Shown here: in pieces, positions 18,934 through 29,316 of the stretch
Layout of the letters: each line of letters opens with the position of its first letter
Position numbering within the stretch: position 1 is the first letter of the stretch
From: Nemertoderma westbladi
Taxonomy: Eukaryota; Xenacoelomorpha; Nemertodermatida; Nemertodermatidae
Assembly (NCBI GenBank): GCA_032718475.1
Contig: JAUCBJ010007785.1
Coordinates: 161,476 to 225,475 of the forward strand
Reading direction: 5' to 3'
DNA: 64,000 nt
The notes under the pieces: model-generated
Seen by the model: the letters and a program-made list of their open reading frames with translations, nothing else
What the model was told of the DNA's origin: nothing
The model's database searches: none
Translations under genes and position numbers: made by a program

Positions 18934-21197
18934 ACATGCGCATGAAACACTTCAGACCTAACAGGTTGACACATTGTTACAGGGGGTGGTGGTATACCCT
19001 TTTGTGTATTTACTAATTTATCGCGTTCTAACGCGATACTTTGCTGCACTTCTTGCAACTCTAACCTACTCTCTCTAATTGTTCCCTTTAACTGCTGCAC
19101 AGTTCCCTCCATCTCCTGGGCCTGCCGAGAGGAGCGAGAATGTTGTTCCCTCAGCTGTCCGAGCAGGAGACCCATCTCCCGTCGTCCCTCATCTACCCAC
19201 TCCACCGCCGAAGCGGGAGGCGCCAACGTTGTAGCGGGCGGACGAGGGACAACGGGCGACAAGTCATGAATATTTCGCTCGGAGTCCAGGACATGAACAA
19301 TTTCAGGGGTGGTTCTGTGGGGCACAGGTAGCTTCGTGCTGTGCAGAGGGAATTTAGAGGTAGGTTCAGGGAGTACAGGTGTCTCTATCACCGAAGGGGT
19401 GGCTTCGAGAACAGGCCTAATTATTTCAGGCTCATCTACTATAGTAGGGAGTCTTTCTATGTTAATTATTTGGTCTGTGGGTTCTATACTACATAAGTTT
19501 GTGTTATTTAGTTGCCTTCTAACAGCTGGGGGCAAATCAGGCAATTTCTGATGGTGGGACATTCTTCTACGTCTGCTTAGACGAGATCTATTTCCTCCGC
19601 CTTCAGGATCGGTGGTATCGCCTTCCTCAGATGATGTGTATCCCTGTCTTTTGGGAGTTGATCGACCCATCATCTGCATTTGACTAGCTGTTAACTGTTT
19701 ATTTATGCAGTCTTGATTCTCCTGAATGTTTTCCAATTCTAGTTGGGTGGTTTCTTCAGAGGCTCTCCGTTCTGCTTCTGCCACTGCCTCTGCCGCTGCC
19801 ACTGCCGCCTTTCTTTCCGCTTCGGCCGCTGCCACTGCCGCCTTTCTTTCCACTTCTACCGCCTTTCTTTCCACTTCTACCGCCTTTCTTTCCGCTTCTA
19901 CTTCTGCCGCTGCCGCTGCCGCTGCCGCTTTTCTTTCCGCTTCTACTTCTGCCGCTGCCGCTGCCGCTGCCGCTTTTCTTTCCGCTTCTGCCGCTGCCAC
20001 TGCTGCTGCCACTGCCGCTGTCTTTCTGTCTGCTATACGTTTTTTCTTTACTTGTTCTTCTTGGACTCTAGTGATGCAGAGGCGTTCATCAAATGTGGCT
20101 TGGTTCGCAGCTATCCTATCCGCATCTATTGCATCCAACACAAGCTTGGCTCCTTCACTATTAGGGCTAAGTCCATCTAGCCTTCTCCTCAACTCTTCAT
20201 CTCCTACAAAACGTTGATAGTCCGACAGATAGATGTCAATGGCATCCCTCTTATGCGGTTTCTCTGCCGTCACTTCACTTTCCACTTGGGAAAATGTAGC
20301 GTCTGTTGATTCTCCATGGGTTGAGCGCTCATCTAGCTGAGCTTTCCACTGAGCCGTTCCTTGAACCTGGAGACTTACCCGTTGAAACCAAGTCTTTACG
20401 GCAACTTGCAACGACGTGTCTTGTCTTCTTTTAGAAGCCTCCTCAAAGGCCGATAAGATTAGCCTGATTCGTAGAATTCTTTCTCTAACTTGATAAAGCA
20501 GCTGTCCCTGCTCTTGAGGTGCTTGGGGTTGTTGAAACAGTTGTTCTTTTAATCGCTCCATAGAGCTGAAGAATCCCTGTACGTATCCTGCTGCTGACCT
20601 CTTCCACACAGCTGGATCGATGGTTTCTTTTGTTACTCCCATCCTGTGTATGTCTTCCCAGGCAGCTTCCGATAAGTCAACCGGGAGTCCGGGTCCGGGG
20701 AAGTTCCATTGCGACTCGACAATAGACTTCAGTTCTTCCCTTGTGTATCCCGCATAACTATCCTTGGTCGATCGCTTACTTCTCGCCCAATCAATCTGGT
20801 GTTCTTCCACCGCGATCAATACTCTAGAGAGTACGGCTGCAGGAAGGATGAGAAGGGGATCCGAATAAACCGCATCCGTCATCTTTGCTCCGCGCTCGGG
20901 TGTCAGCTCTACAGTATCCTCACTACTGGAGCTGTCGGGCCGTTGAGAAATAAGTTCTCGGCTCGCGGGTGGTTGCTGTTCCGCTACTTCTTGGTCCCGC
21001 TTGACCTGAGCTCTAGTGCCTATGACAGACCTACGATGTTGGACTAGCCTAGGGTCTGATATTACTACGGGAGGGATGATCTTTCTTACAGTAGGAGGTG
21101 AGTTGAACTTCGGTCCTACACATTCCACACTCCTGTCTGGGTCACAGATGGTTGTATCTAAGAGACTGTCTGACAGGTTTTGCTTTGTGTCAGACAT
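18885..21197 (-). CDS. BEL-1 gag N-terminal coiled-coil protein
   Basis: About 770 codons from the first ATG (21197; the open frame extends to 21209 with a GTG). It is the first gene after the leader. Residues about 400-500 are a long Ala/Glu/Lys/Arg-rich coiled coil encoded by short tandem DNA repeats (19780-20030). The N-terminal and C-terminal parts are Ser/Pro-rich with a second short coiled coil before the end. It overlaps the following gag-protease frame, so the two are probably expressed as one polyprotein by -1 frameshifting or a splice; I see no standard slippery heptamer in the overlap. The equivalent coiled coil in BEL-2 is fused in frame to gag. Confidence 0.7.
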   Translation of the reverse strand: MSDTKQNLSDSLLDTTICDPDRSVECVGPKFNSPPTVRKIIPPVVISDPRLVQHRRSVIGTRAQVKRDQEVAEQQPPASRELISQRPDSSSSEDTVELTPERGAKMTDAVYSDPLLILPAAVLSRVLIAVEEHQIDWARSKRSTKDSYAGYTREELKSIVESQWNFPGPGLPVDLSEAAWEDIHRMGVTKETIDPAVWKRSAAGYVQGFFSSMERLKEQLFQQPQAPQEQGQLLYQVRERILRIRLILSAFEEASKRRQDTSLQVAVKTWFQRVSLQVQGTAQWKAQLDERSTHGESTDATFSQVESEVTAEKPHKRDAIDIYLSDYQRFVGDEELRRRLDGLSPNSEGAKLVLDAIDADRIAANQATFDERLCITRVQEEQVKKKRIADRKTAAVAAAVAAAEAERKAAAAAAAAEVEAERKAAAAAAAAEVEAERKAVEVERKAVEVERKAAVAAAEAERKAAVAAAEAVAEAERRASEETTQLELENIQENQDCINKQLTASQMQMMGRSTPKRQGYTSSEEGDTTDPEGGGNRSRLSRRRRMSHHQKLPDLPPAVRRQLNNTNLCSIEPTDQIINIERLPTIVDEPEIIRPVLEATPSVIETPVLPEPTSKFPLHSTKLPVPHRTTPEIVHVLDSERNIHDLSPVVPRPPATTLAPPASAVEWVDEGRREMGLLLGQLREQHSRSSRQAQEMEGTVQQLKGTIRESRLELQEVQQSIALERDKLVNTQKGIPPPPVTMCQPVRSEVFHAHVWSLHASILLAKWKLL
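19780..20035 (-). repeat. Tandem coding repeat for Ala-rich coiled coil
   Basis: Repeated GCCGCTGCC / TTTCTTTCCGCTTC blocks on the plus strand encode, on the minus strand, repeats of AERKAAAAAAAAEVE type. The reading frame is kept. Confidence 0.8.
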
Positions 21198-21389
21198 ATT
21201 TGTTTGCACAGTTGAATGCCTACTGCTATATTACAGTTAAAGCAAATCTAGTAATTCAGTATCACGGTTAGCCTAGTAATTAATTACCGATACTGCTACT
21301 CAGTGTAGCGTGATATATATATAATATATTAGAATACCGGTATGCTTATAGTATATATATATGTATTATTACAGACTAGGTTTGTCACA

Positions 21390-21712
21390 GAATACCGGTA
21401 TATAATTCCAGCACAAATATATATAAATATATAATAGGCCTATCGTGGATACCGGTATGCAGTTTACACCTATAGTATATATAAGTATAATTATTAACTA
21501 GAATTAATTACAGAATACCGGTATAATTTCAGCCTAAATTTATAAATATATAATAGGCCTATCGTGAATACCAGTATACAGCTTACACTTATAATGTATA
21601 TATATAAGTATAATTACAGACTAGAATTAATTACAGAATACAGGTATAATTTCAGCCTAAAATTTATAGAAATAAATATAATAAACCTATGGTAAATACC
21701 GGTATGTCAATT
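21390..21712. repeat. 123-bp tandem repeat in leader
   Basis: AGAATACCGGTAT-like starts recur at 21390, 21513 and 21636, with AATTTCAGCCTAAA and AATAGGCCTATCGTG blocks in order. TACCGGTA palindromes appear in most units; one unit has CAGG instead. Confidence 0.75.
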
Positions 21713-22651
21713 ATTTTAAATAATTGAATTTCTGAATTTTTAGGGGTTACTTGGTTACTTTACTTACTTTATTACCGTTATTTGAGCAGTAGTCCAACTG
21801 ATATTTAGACCTAATTGATGTATGGCAGGCCTACTATTTATAAATCGTTTGAGTTGATTTATAATATATATACCCGTTAAAATGGGTTTTGTCAATATTT
21901 GAAATAAATGTTATTATTTCTGGGGGGAGTCACTACACAGAAGCTGTGCGCTCTCAGTGAAGTGCTACTTGTTGGACACTAAAACAAATAATTCTAATTT
22001 ACCTAAGTTACTTAATACTACAAATTACGTACAATTCGGGTGAGATTACAATCTCTAAATAAACACAAAAATTACAAGTACGAATTTTTAGGGTAATTTT
22101 ACAAGAAGTCTACAAACCAGCCTAACAAAGGGTTAGAATATCTGGTTATTACAAAGGACAGGGTACTACGGTATTTGAAAATAATAAGTAGTAGTAAATA
22201 TACTGCGTTGTCCAGATAGGAAAATACCACCGTCTGACGACTTATAGCCGTATCGCTATAAGTACTACGTTATGTATCACGGAGTGTTCCTACCTAGAAG
22301 TTAATTACCGCGGTGTACCAGAACCAACGTGCCTATTAACCACTTTACAACACAAATATACTGCCTATACACTAATCACCTTCGGAAAGTACTGTACACT
22401 AAACCCTAAATTAGGTACAAGTACTTATACAACAAATAATCAGTAGTTAAAAATACTTGAACAGCTAAAAGAACCACGGTATCTGCTGGAGTGACCGGGG
22501 CACAAAATCAACAGTCTTTACCTACGCCAAGCAGCCCTGATGTAGTACCGGGGTTAATTTAACTATAACGGTATATATAACAAGCACAATTACTGTAGGA
22601 ATAAACTTGGGGATATGAATGTTGCGAATAATCGCATAAACTCTGAATAAT

Positions 22652-23226
22652 AAATATTACGCTACGCGTACAGACTACTCAAACAAAATGCAGACCAAAT
22701 ACTGACAGACTACTATCAAGCCCAAACAAACTACAGTATATGCAGACTCCGAAATGGTTAGTTGGTATGCGTTCTAACCCAGTAGTACGACTTATTATTT
22801 CGAGGGGGTTTACCTCACAGCTCTGGAAGCCCCTACGTTCCCAACTGGCACTTTATCGGACATACACTCTACACACACCGAAATCTCTTCAGACCTAACA
22901 ACAGCCAGGCAAAATCCAGCCTACAAATTGTCTAAATAAGAAATATTACGCTACCCGTACAAACTACACAAACAAAGTACAGACCAAACGCTGGCAGACT
23001 ACTATCAAGCCTAAATAAACTACAGTATATGCAGACTCCGAAATGGTTAGTTAGTATGCGTTCTAACCGAGTAGTACGACTTATTCTTTCGAGTGGGTTC
23101 ACCTCACAACACTGGCAGCCCCTACTTTCCTAACTAGTACTTTTTCGGACATACACTCTACACACACTACAGTCCCTTCAGACTTAACAACAGTCAGACA
23201 ACAGTCCAGCCTACAAATTATCTGTA
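22652..23226. repeat. 289-bp tandem duplication in leader
   Basis: Units 22652-22940 and 22941-23226 share ATATGCAGACTCCGAAATGG, GTAGTACGACTTATT and CGGACATACACTCTACACAC in the same order, with scattered differences. Confidence 0.85.
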
Positions 23227-23502
23227 CAATCTGAGCAGGCTTACACGCCTTCTGCTCAATATTGACCTACAAATATATAAAACTTGACAGAAATAAGTAA
23301 AATCTCAATAAAAACCAGGGCGGGCCCTCCCTGATTCAATATTAAGGCCTACCGGTATATAATTATCCAATCGAATAATACTGCTGTACCTGTACTGCTG
23401 TAGGTACCGGTCCAGGTGGTTAGGTAGTCAGGCCTACTAGGTACCGGTTGTCCTGTACTTCAGCGTTATTGCCTACTGCAATACAGAAGCTATATCTGTT
23501 AT

Positions 23503-24673
23503 TGTTCGCGCTTTCAGACCTTTAGCAGTTTAACCTGCCAAATTGGGATGTCTTTTAGATGATAGATCGTCTTTAGCCTATGACAAGTATTTGATACACT
23601 ACATTAGCCAAAGCCAGTCTATGCGCAATCATTCACCCGTTGGATATACCCGGGAGACTGGATTCGGAAGCCTAACCGTATTGCGGGGTAGGCCTACTGT
23701 ATTATTCGACTGATCGTAATATATAATCTCTGACAAATATTATTCACTTTCGGGAAATATTAACAGTTCCTTTAGGACGTGGCGCTCTAAATATGTAAAC
23801 AGAGTTATGACTTAAACTAAACACAACGGGATGGCTATAGATTCACGTATATGGCGCATTCTTTAGGAGATGCTTTGTTATCAGTCACAATCATACACAA
23901 TACTGCACAATGCTGCACACTAATCTGCCGACCTTCACTAATTTTAGTCACATATAAAGAGAACAACAGACAATACATGTAGGGCCTATGAAATAGCATT
24001 AGATTCACTTCAAACCACTTAATGTAAGTCGCAATTGTTATATGTAACCGGTCTCTCTAACCTTTAGTATATCAAGAAGATTGGGGTGTCTGATTATTTA
24101 TCAGTATTCCAAATATAATATTCCATCAACAAATATAATGAATAACCGACAGTAAATAGCAGTAAAAATGCGGTGTTTGTAGTTGACAATATGATTAGTT
24201 TGTATGTTATGGTTCGTTAAGTTATGATAACAGATATACGTTCTATAATTAAGCCTACTAATGTTGGGCTAAAGACTGAAACACGGAGGTTCCAAAGCCG
24301 GTGTTCTAGGCTGTGGACAAAATCACATACTGACACAACTCCACGAGTTTCTATATACAATCTCTAACGCAGAGGCAAAAAACGCTCTGATTGGTCGACC
24401 GATCAAAGAAGGAACAGAGAACAAAGAAAAGGCTCCACGTGTACAGCATCAGCTGTTAGCCGTCGTCATGGTAGCTACACTGTTTCAAGAGGATCTGGCA
24501 TATTGCGTCATAGAATTGCTTATTATGTCCGCTAAAGTACACATACAGAAGAAATGGCTTTTATGTCCTCTAAAACACCAGTACAGTAAGGACACGGCCT
24601 TTTATGCCTGTTAAACCAACTACAGAGTACTTTACGGGGAAAATAACCGGCTAATTCCGCAAAAGCCTTTACA
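23503..24673 (-). repeat. BEL-1 5' LTR
   Basis: 1171-bp partner of 8984-10154. TGT...ACA ends. Promoter and R/U5 limits cannot be placed from sequence alone. Confidence 0.9.
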
Positions 24674-26926
24674 CAAAGCACCCCTCTTCTTTTCCCTCTT
24701 CCCAGAAGTTTTTCTATGGTGTTACGTACAGTACATTATTGTTCGAGGTTGTACTTTGGTTTCTAACGGACCCAAAGCACCCCCCACACCCGGTTTCTCT
24801 TTTCCCTCTTCCCAGAAGTTTTTCTATGGTGTTACGTACAGTACATTATTGTTCGAGGTTGTACTTTGGTTCCTAGCGGACCCAAAGCACCCCCCACACC
24901 CGGTGTCTCTTTTTCCCTCTTCCCAGAAGTTTTTCTATGTTGTTACGTACAGTACATTATTGTTCGAGGATATACTTTGGTTCCTAACGGACCCAAAGCA
25001 CCCCCCACACCCGGTTTCTCTTTTCCCTCTTCCCAGAAGTTTTTCTATATTGTTACGTACAGTACATTATTGTTCGAGGATATACTTTGGTTCCTAACGG
25101 ACCCAAAGCACCCCCCACACCCGGTTTCTCTTTTTCCCTCTTCCCAGAGGTTTTTCTATGGTGTTACGTACAGTACATTATTGTTCGAGGTTATACTTTG
25201 GTTCCTAACGGACCCAAAGCACCCCTCACACCCGGTTTCTCTTTTTCCCTCTTCCCAGAAGTTTTTCTATGGTGTTACGTACAGTACATTATTGTTCGAG
25301 GATATACTTTGGTTCCTAACGGACCCAAAGCACCCCTCACACCCGGTTTCTCTTTTTCCCTCTTCCCAGAGGTTTTTCTATGGTGTTACGTACAGTACAT
25401 TATTGTTCGAGGATATACTTTGGTTCCTAACGGACCCAAAGCACCCCTCACACCCGGTTTCTCTTTTTCCCTCTTCCCAGAGGTTTTTCTATGGTGTTAC
25501 GTACAGTACATTATTGTTCGAGGATATACTTTGGTTCCTAACGGACCCAATGCACCCCTCACACCCGGTTTCTCTTTTTCCCTCTTCCCAGAGGTTTTTC
25601 TATGGTGTTACGTACAGTACATTATTGTTCGAGGATATAATTTGGTTCCTAACGGACCCAAAGCACCCCTCACACCCGGTTTCTCTTTTTCCCTCTTCCC
25701 AGAGGTTTTTCTATGGTGTTACGTACAGTACATTATTGTTCGAGGATATACTTTGGTTCCTAACGGACCCAAAGCACCCCTCACACCCGGTTTCTCTTTT
25801 TCCCTCTTCCCAGAAGTTTTTCTATGGTGTTACGTACAGTACATTATTGTTCGAGGATATACTTTGGTTCCTAACGGACCCAAAGCACCCCTCACACCCG
25901 GTTTCTCTTTTTCCCTCTTCCCAGAGGTTTTTCTATGGTGTTACGTACAGTACATTATTGTTCGAGGATATACTTTGGTTCCTATCGGACCCAAAGCACC
26001 CCTCACACCCGGTTTCTCTTTTTCCCTCTTCCCAGAGGTTTTTCTATGGTGTTACGTACAGTACATTATTGTTCGAGGATATACTTTGGTTCCTAACGGA
26101 CCCAAAGCACCCCTCACACCAGGTTTCTCTTTTTCCCTCTTCCCAGAGGTTTTTCTATGGTGTTACGTACAGTACATTATTGTTCGAGGATATACTTTGG
26201 TTCCTAACAGACCCAATGCAACCCTCACACCCGGTTTCTCTTTTTCCCTATTCCCAGAGGTTTTTCTATGGTGTTACGTACAGTACATTATTGTTCGAGG
26301 ATATAATTTGGTTCCTAACGGACCCAAAGCACCCCTCACACCCGGTTTCTCTTTTTCCCTCTTCCCAGAGGTTTTTCTATGGTGTTACGTACAGTACATT
26401 ATTGTTCGAGGATATAATTTGGTTCCTAACGGACCCAAAGCACCCCTCACACCCGGTTTCTCTTTTTCCCTCTTCCCAGAGGTTTTTCTATGGTGTTACG
26501 TACAGTACATTATTGTTCGAGGATATACTTTGGTTCCTAACGGACCCAAAGCACCCCTCACACCCGGTTTCTCTTTTTCCCTCTTCCCAGAGGTTTTTCT
26601 ATGGTGTTACGTACAGTACATTATTGTTCGAGGATATACTTTGGTTCCTAACGGACCCAAAGCACCCCTCACACCCGGTTTCTCTTTTTCCCTCTTCCCA
26701 GAGGTTTTTCTATGGTGTTACGTACAGTACATTATTGTTCGAGGATATACTTTGGTTCCTAACGGACCCAATGCACCCCTCACACCCGGTTTCTCTTTTT
26801 CCCTCTTCCCAGAGGTTTTTCTATGGTGTTACGTACAGTACATTATTGTTCGAGGATATAATTTGGTTCCTAACGGACCCAAAGCACCCCCCACACCCGG
26901 TTTCTCTTTTTCCCTCTTCCCAGACA
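24674..26926. repeat. 111-bp tandem repeat array, right part
   Basis: Starts with CAAAG (the BEL-1 duplication) and a shortened unit, then about 19 units of 111 bp from GGACCC at 24768 to 26875, then a partial unit ending CTTCCCAG. Early units carry CCCCCCACAC, later ones CCCCTCACAC, so there are sub-blocks of higher similarity. Each unit has a long pyrimidine tract ending CAG on the plus strand, antisense to the GPCR gene. The open frames of 678 and 693 codons across it reflect a 37-codon period and are not supported as genes. Confidence 0.9.
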
Positions 26927-27259
26927 TTAATAACATCTGGAAAATAGAAATCACTGTATTTTTGAACTGTAGAAGAAAAGTTGTAGAAGTCAGTAAAGTA
27001 CAAGTCGTTGTAAGTCCGTGTTTTATGCGAGCTATAGGCCTACTGAGTCAGTCATCTCCACCGAGAAACCAAAACAATAGACGAAGTGAGTTAGCGGTTA
27101 GTGATATTTTGAGATACTTTTAAAAGCCGTTTGGGAGCTTATCGTGATGAAGGCACGAGAAATCCTTTACACGTTATTCGCGGAACCTAATTGTACCGAG
27201 ACATTATTAGGTGATTAGGTCCCGCATGGCATGCATTAACCTAACATACTATACAGTAC
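26927..27259. other. Intron sequence between array and GPCR exon
   Basis: No gene is seen. A stretch near 27185-27232 (CCTAATTGTACCGAG and GGTCCCGC) resembles the short repeats at 7105-7200. Confidence 0.4.
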
Positions 27260-27467
27260 CTGTTACGGTTTATATCTGTTGCGAGCACCCAAGGCCACAC
27301 TATCCCGCTGACTATAACCCCAGAAATACTCATGTTAATTAGGAACCAGGTGCTCAATTGTCTCCGAAGCTTCTTTTCAAATATGAACAGGACCAGGGTG
27401 CATACATTGCCGAATAGAGACAAAATAATCGTTATTAGACTGCAGCAAACAACAGCGATAGAGGAAC
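27260..27467 (-). CDS. GPCR exon: TM1 and TM2
   Basis: Acceptor TTTTTGTTACAG precedes 27467; donor CAG|GTACTG follows 27260. TM1 has the Gly-Asn pair (LFGNVCTLV, Asn1.50). TM2 follows an ICL1 with KKLRRQ. By alignment of WFLINMSISGVIV with the usual FL-x-SLA-x-AD pattern, the sodium-site Asp2.50 is Gly (codon GGG). The exon ends two bases into a codon completed by the TM3-4 exon. The upstream open frame begins with TTG rather than ATG, so this is probably an internal exon and the N-terminal exon lies at higher coordinates. Confidence 0.75.
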
Positions 27468-28034
27468 CTGTAACAAAAACATTACATGGCAATAAATTAT
27501 TTTTTCATAAACTAAAACAATTTACAAAAGAAATATTACGTATTTATTTAAAACTGACCTTTGTGCAATCATTTAAGAGAAAGGTAATAGTAATGACTAT
27601 AATTTTCCAAATTAAAGGAGTCGTACTTTTTACAATTAATACAAAACCCCTAACTCTAACTTATATAATGATGATTTTCATTCTCATAATTACAATGATT
27701 AATTAGCCTATGACCTGCTTAAATAGTTTAGCAGGGGAACTACTGTAGACATACAGTACAGTATGATAATCCTAATCCTAAACAAATAATCAAAGTCAAG
27801 GGCTGTCAGCTAACTAATTAAATTTTAATTGTCCTGTCACATGGGGTACTTTTTGATAGAACACTTTGATAGATAAAAAATATATATATTTCATGACAAT
27901 AAATTCGTAACACCTGTGAAGCAGTATGTCTAGCATGCCGGTAATGTAAATTTTGAATTAACTTGTTGTATAAATGAGTTAAACGAACTACGGTGTTATT
28001 GGAAACATCCTGTGGTAGTCCAGTAGGCAAAAAG
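27468..28034. other. Non-coding upstream of GPCR TM1-2 exon
   Basis: A+T-rich sequence; I found no N-terminal exon with a signal peptide and no other gene. Confidence 0.4.
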
Positions 28035-28284
28035 CCAATTAGGGTGTCGTTTCAGCATTCTCACAGGGTTAATGTTAAACTAATATTGAAAAATTAGTGC
28101 CTAGAAGTAAAAATTTTACTGTAAACTGCTTTCCTAAATTTTGTTTATTGTTTCGGATCGAAAAGCCTGCCATTATAACCTGCTACTTTCCTTTAAAAGG
28201 AAACTTAAATGGTGAATATCGCAAATAACTATTCGCGAAATTAAGATAATATGTTAAAATAGGCTGAAACGACACCCCAATTGG
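28035..28284. mobile_element. 250-bp MITE
   Basis: Terminal inverted repeats of 22 bp with one mismatch: CCAATTAGGGTGTCGTTTCAGC at the left and its complement at the right. It is too short to code. A partial copy in inverted orientation lies at 7297-7455. No clear target-site duplication. Confidence 0.75.
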
Positions 28285-29073
28285 TAATATCGACCAGTAG
28301 AGGTTATAAATACTGTAACCACTATACTGCCCTCCTAACCTAAAATCATGTAACTGATAAAACGAAGTTTTGAGAAAAATTGACCTAAAGTTAACGGATC
28401 TGCACGACAACATCAGAAAATCTGCAGTCCAGTTAGTTGTTATGTTAGATATATCGAGGAGTTGTAGGTCTAGCTATCCAAAAGACGACAGTATGTCAGA
28501 ATAACACGAGCTAGTTTTTTTGCAAACTTGTGAGTTACATGGTTTTACCTTAGTATCTTCACTTACCTATCTCTGCCTTATATACTCTACTAAGGCAATG
28601 AGTTGTACCATGGAATACTAATATAGACAGAACCGAATTAGTGTTATTTTTTCGGCCCCGAAATGTTTTTCAATAAAGTGGTAGTATATGAGATAAAAAC
28701 CTCAGAAAAAAAATTTAAGCAAATTTGACCAGAGCGTTTCCATGGAAACCGAGCAAACATAAAATTTCTAGGTTTTGTCATGAATTAATTATTTTTTGCA
28801 ACTACAGTACTACCCTATTTATTTTTATCCTATCTTCTATTTATATTTCTAGCACTTCTAGCTTATATCTATAGCAACGAGATAAATCTATTAATATACT
28901 GTATATATATTAAATATATTTAAATAATACTTTTATTAGTTTTATATATTACTCGGCCCCTATATATTATATATTACCCCCCCCCCTCCCCCCTATTGAT
29001 ACTATTTAATATCAATTCAATTTATAATTAAATATAATAATATATAATAAATAAAATAATAATATAATAAATT
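28285..29073. other. A+T-rich non-coding sequence
   Basis: I see no gene; there is a poly-C run at about 28977-28993 and very A+T-rich sequence just before the Ty3 element. Confidence 0.4.
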
Positions 29074-29078
29074 CCGTC
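29074..29078 (+). repeat. Ty3 element target-site duplication, left
   Basis: CCGTC, repeated at 33958-33962 on the other side of the element. Confidence 0.85.
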
Positions 29079-29192
29079 TGACTAGCTGTCTGGTACCGGT
29101 CGTCCGTATATTCAATAAGTCAGTATACCGGTATATCCAAAACGCATACAGATAAGACAAGGGGCGAGCCATCGAGGCGAGTCTACTACACA
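29079..29192 (-). repeat. Ty3 element 3' LTR
   Basis: 114 bp, TGACTAGCTG...CTACTACACA on the plus strand, identical by eye to 33844-33957. Very short for an LTR. Contains two TACCGGT-type palindromes. Confidence 0.9.
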
Positions 29193-29203
29193 TGCCCCTT
29201 CGG
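29193..29203 (-). other. Ty3 polypurine tract
   Basis: Minus-strand CCGAAGGGGCA directly precedes the LTR start TGTGTAG. Confidence 0.6.
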
Positions 29204-29243
29204 CGAAGGGGGTGGGCTAAGTGCGATCTAGTTCGGCAGGTGG

Positions 29244-29316
29244 GGGCGAGCCATCGAGGCGAGTCTACTACAAGTTTACTACACAGGGGATGGGGCGAGC
29301 CATAGGGGTGGGTCTT
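29244..29316. repeat. LTR-end motif repeated in 3' untranslated region
   Basis: The last 29 bp of the LTR (GGGCGAGCCATCGAGGCGAG and on) recur at 29244-29272 and in shortened form at 29290-29303, between the polypurine tract and the end of gag-pol. Confidence 0.75.

Larger units (their letters stand above)
21198..23502 (-). other. BEL-1 leader (5' untranslated region)
   Basis: 2.3 kb between the 5' LTR and the first ATG, A+T-rich with no long frame. It contains a 123-bp tandem repeat (21390-21712) and a 289-bp tandem duplication (22652-23226). The sequence right after the LTR (minus strand ATAACAGATATAGC) has no TGG, so no usual tRNA primer-binding site is visible. Confidence 0.6.
8984..24673 (-). 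mobile_element. BEL/Pao LTR retroelement BEL-1 (pol-deleted)
   Basis: A 15.7-kb element read on the minus strand: 5' LTR 23503-24673, leader, coiled-coil gag frame, gag-protease frame, spacer, large accessory gene, polypurine tract, 3' LTR 8984-10154. LTRs are both 1171 bp with TGT...ACA ends and about 17 mismatches counted by eye. Gag and protease layout (DUF1759/DUF1758-like regions, CCHC knuckles) and an ADITSRG motif mark it as BEL/Pao. Reverse transcriptase, most RNase H and integrase are missing, so it must be non-autonomous. Confidence 0.85.
5782..27259 (-). other. Giant GPCR intron hosting nested repeats
   Basis: About 21.5 kb separates the TM1-2 and TM3-4 exons. Inside are a partial MITE copy (7297-7455), a 111-bp tandem array, and BEL-1 inserted in that array in the same orientation as the gene. 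From 5782 to about 7290 I see only A+T-rich sequence with a poly-G run (6847-6862) and GTCCCGCG-type short repeats (7105-7200). From 7456 to 8285 I see nothing recognisable. Confidence 0.7.

Noticed and set aside
19726-20217. Plus-strand Ala/Ser-rich frame
   Set aside because: Antisense shadow of the coiled-coil repeat in BEL-1 gag.
21330-21712. TACCGGTA palindromes as a special signal
   Set aside because: The word is scattered through the whole window, including the Ty3 LTR and the Helitron-like fragment, so it looks like a general genomic trait.
24866-27123. Open frames of 693 and 678 codons across the right array
   Set aside because: They repeat a 37-codon unit in two frames at once because the DNA unit is 111 bp; no domain or start context supports a protein.
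27241-27492. Start of the GPCR at 27492
   Set aside because: The codon is TTG; a consensus acceptor at 27468 fits an internal exon better.
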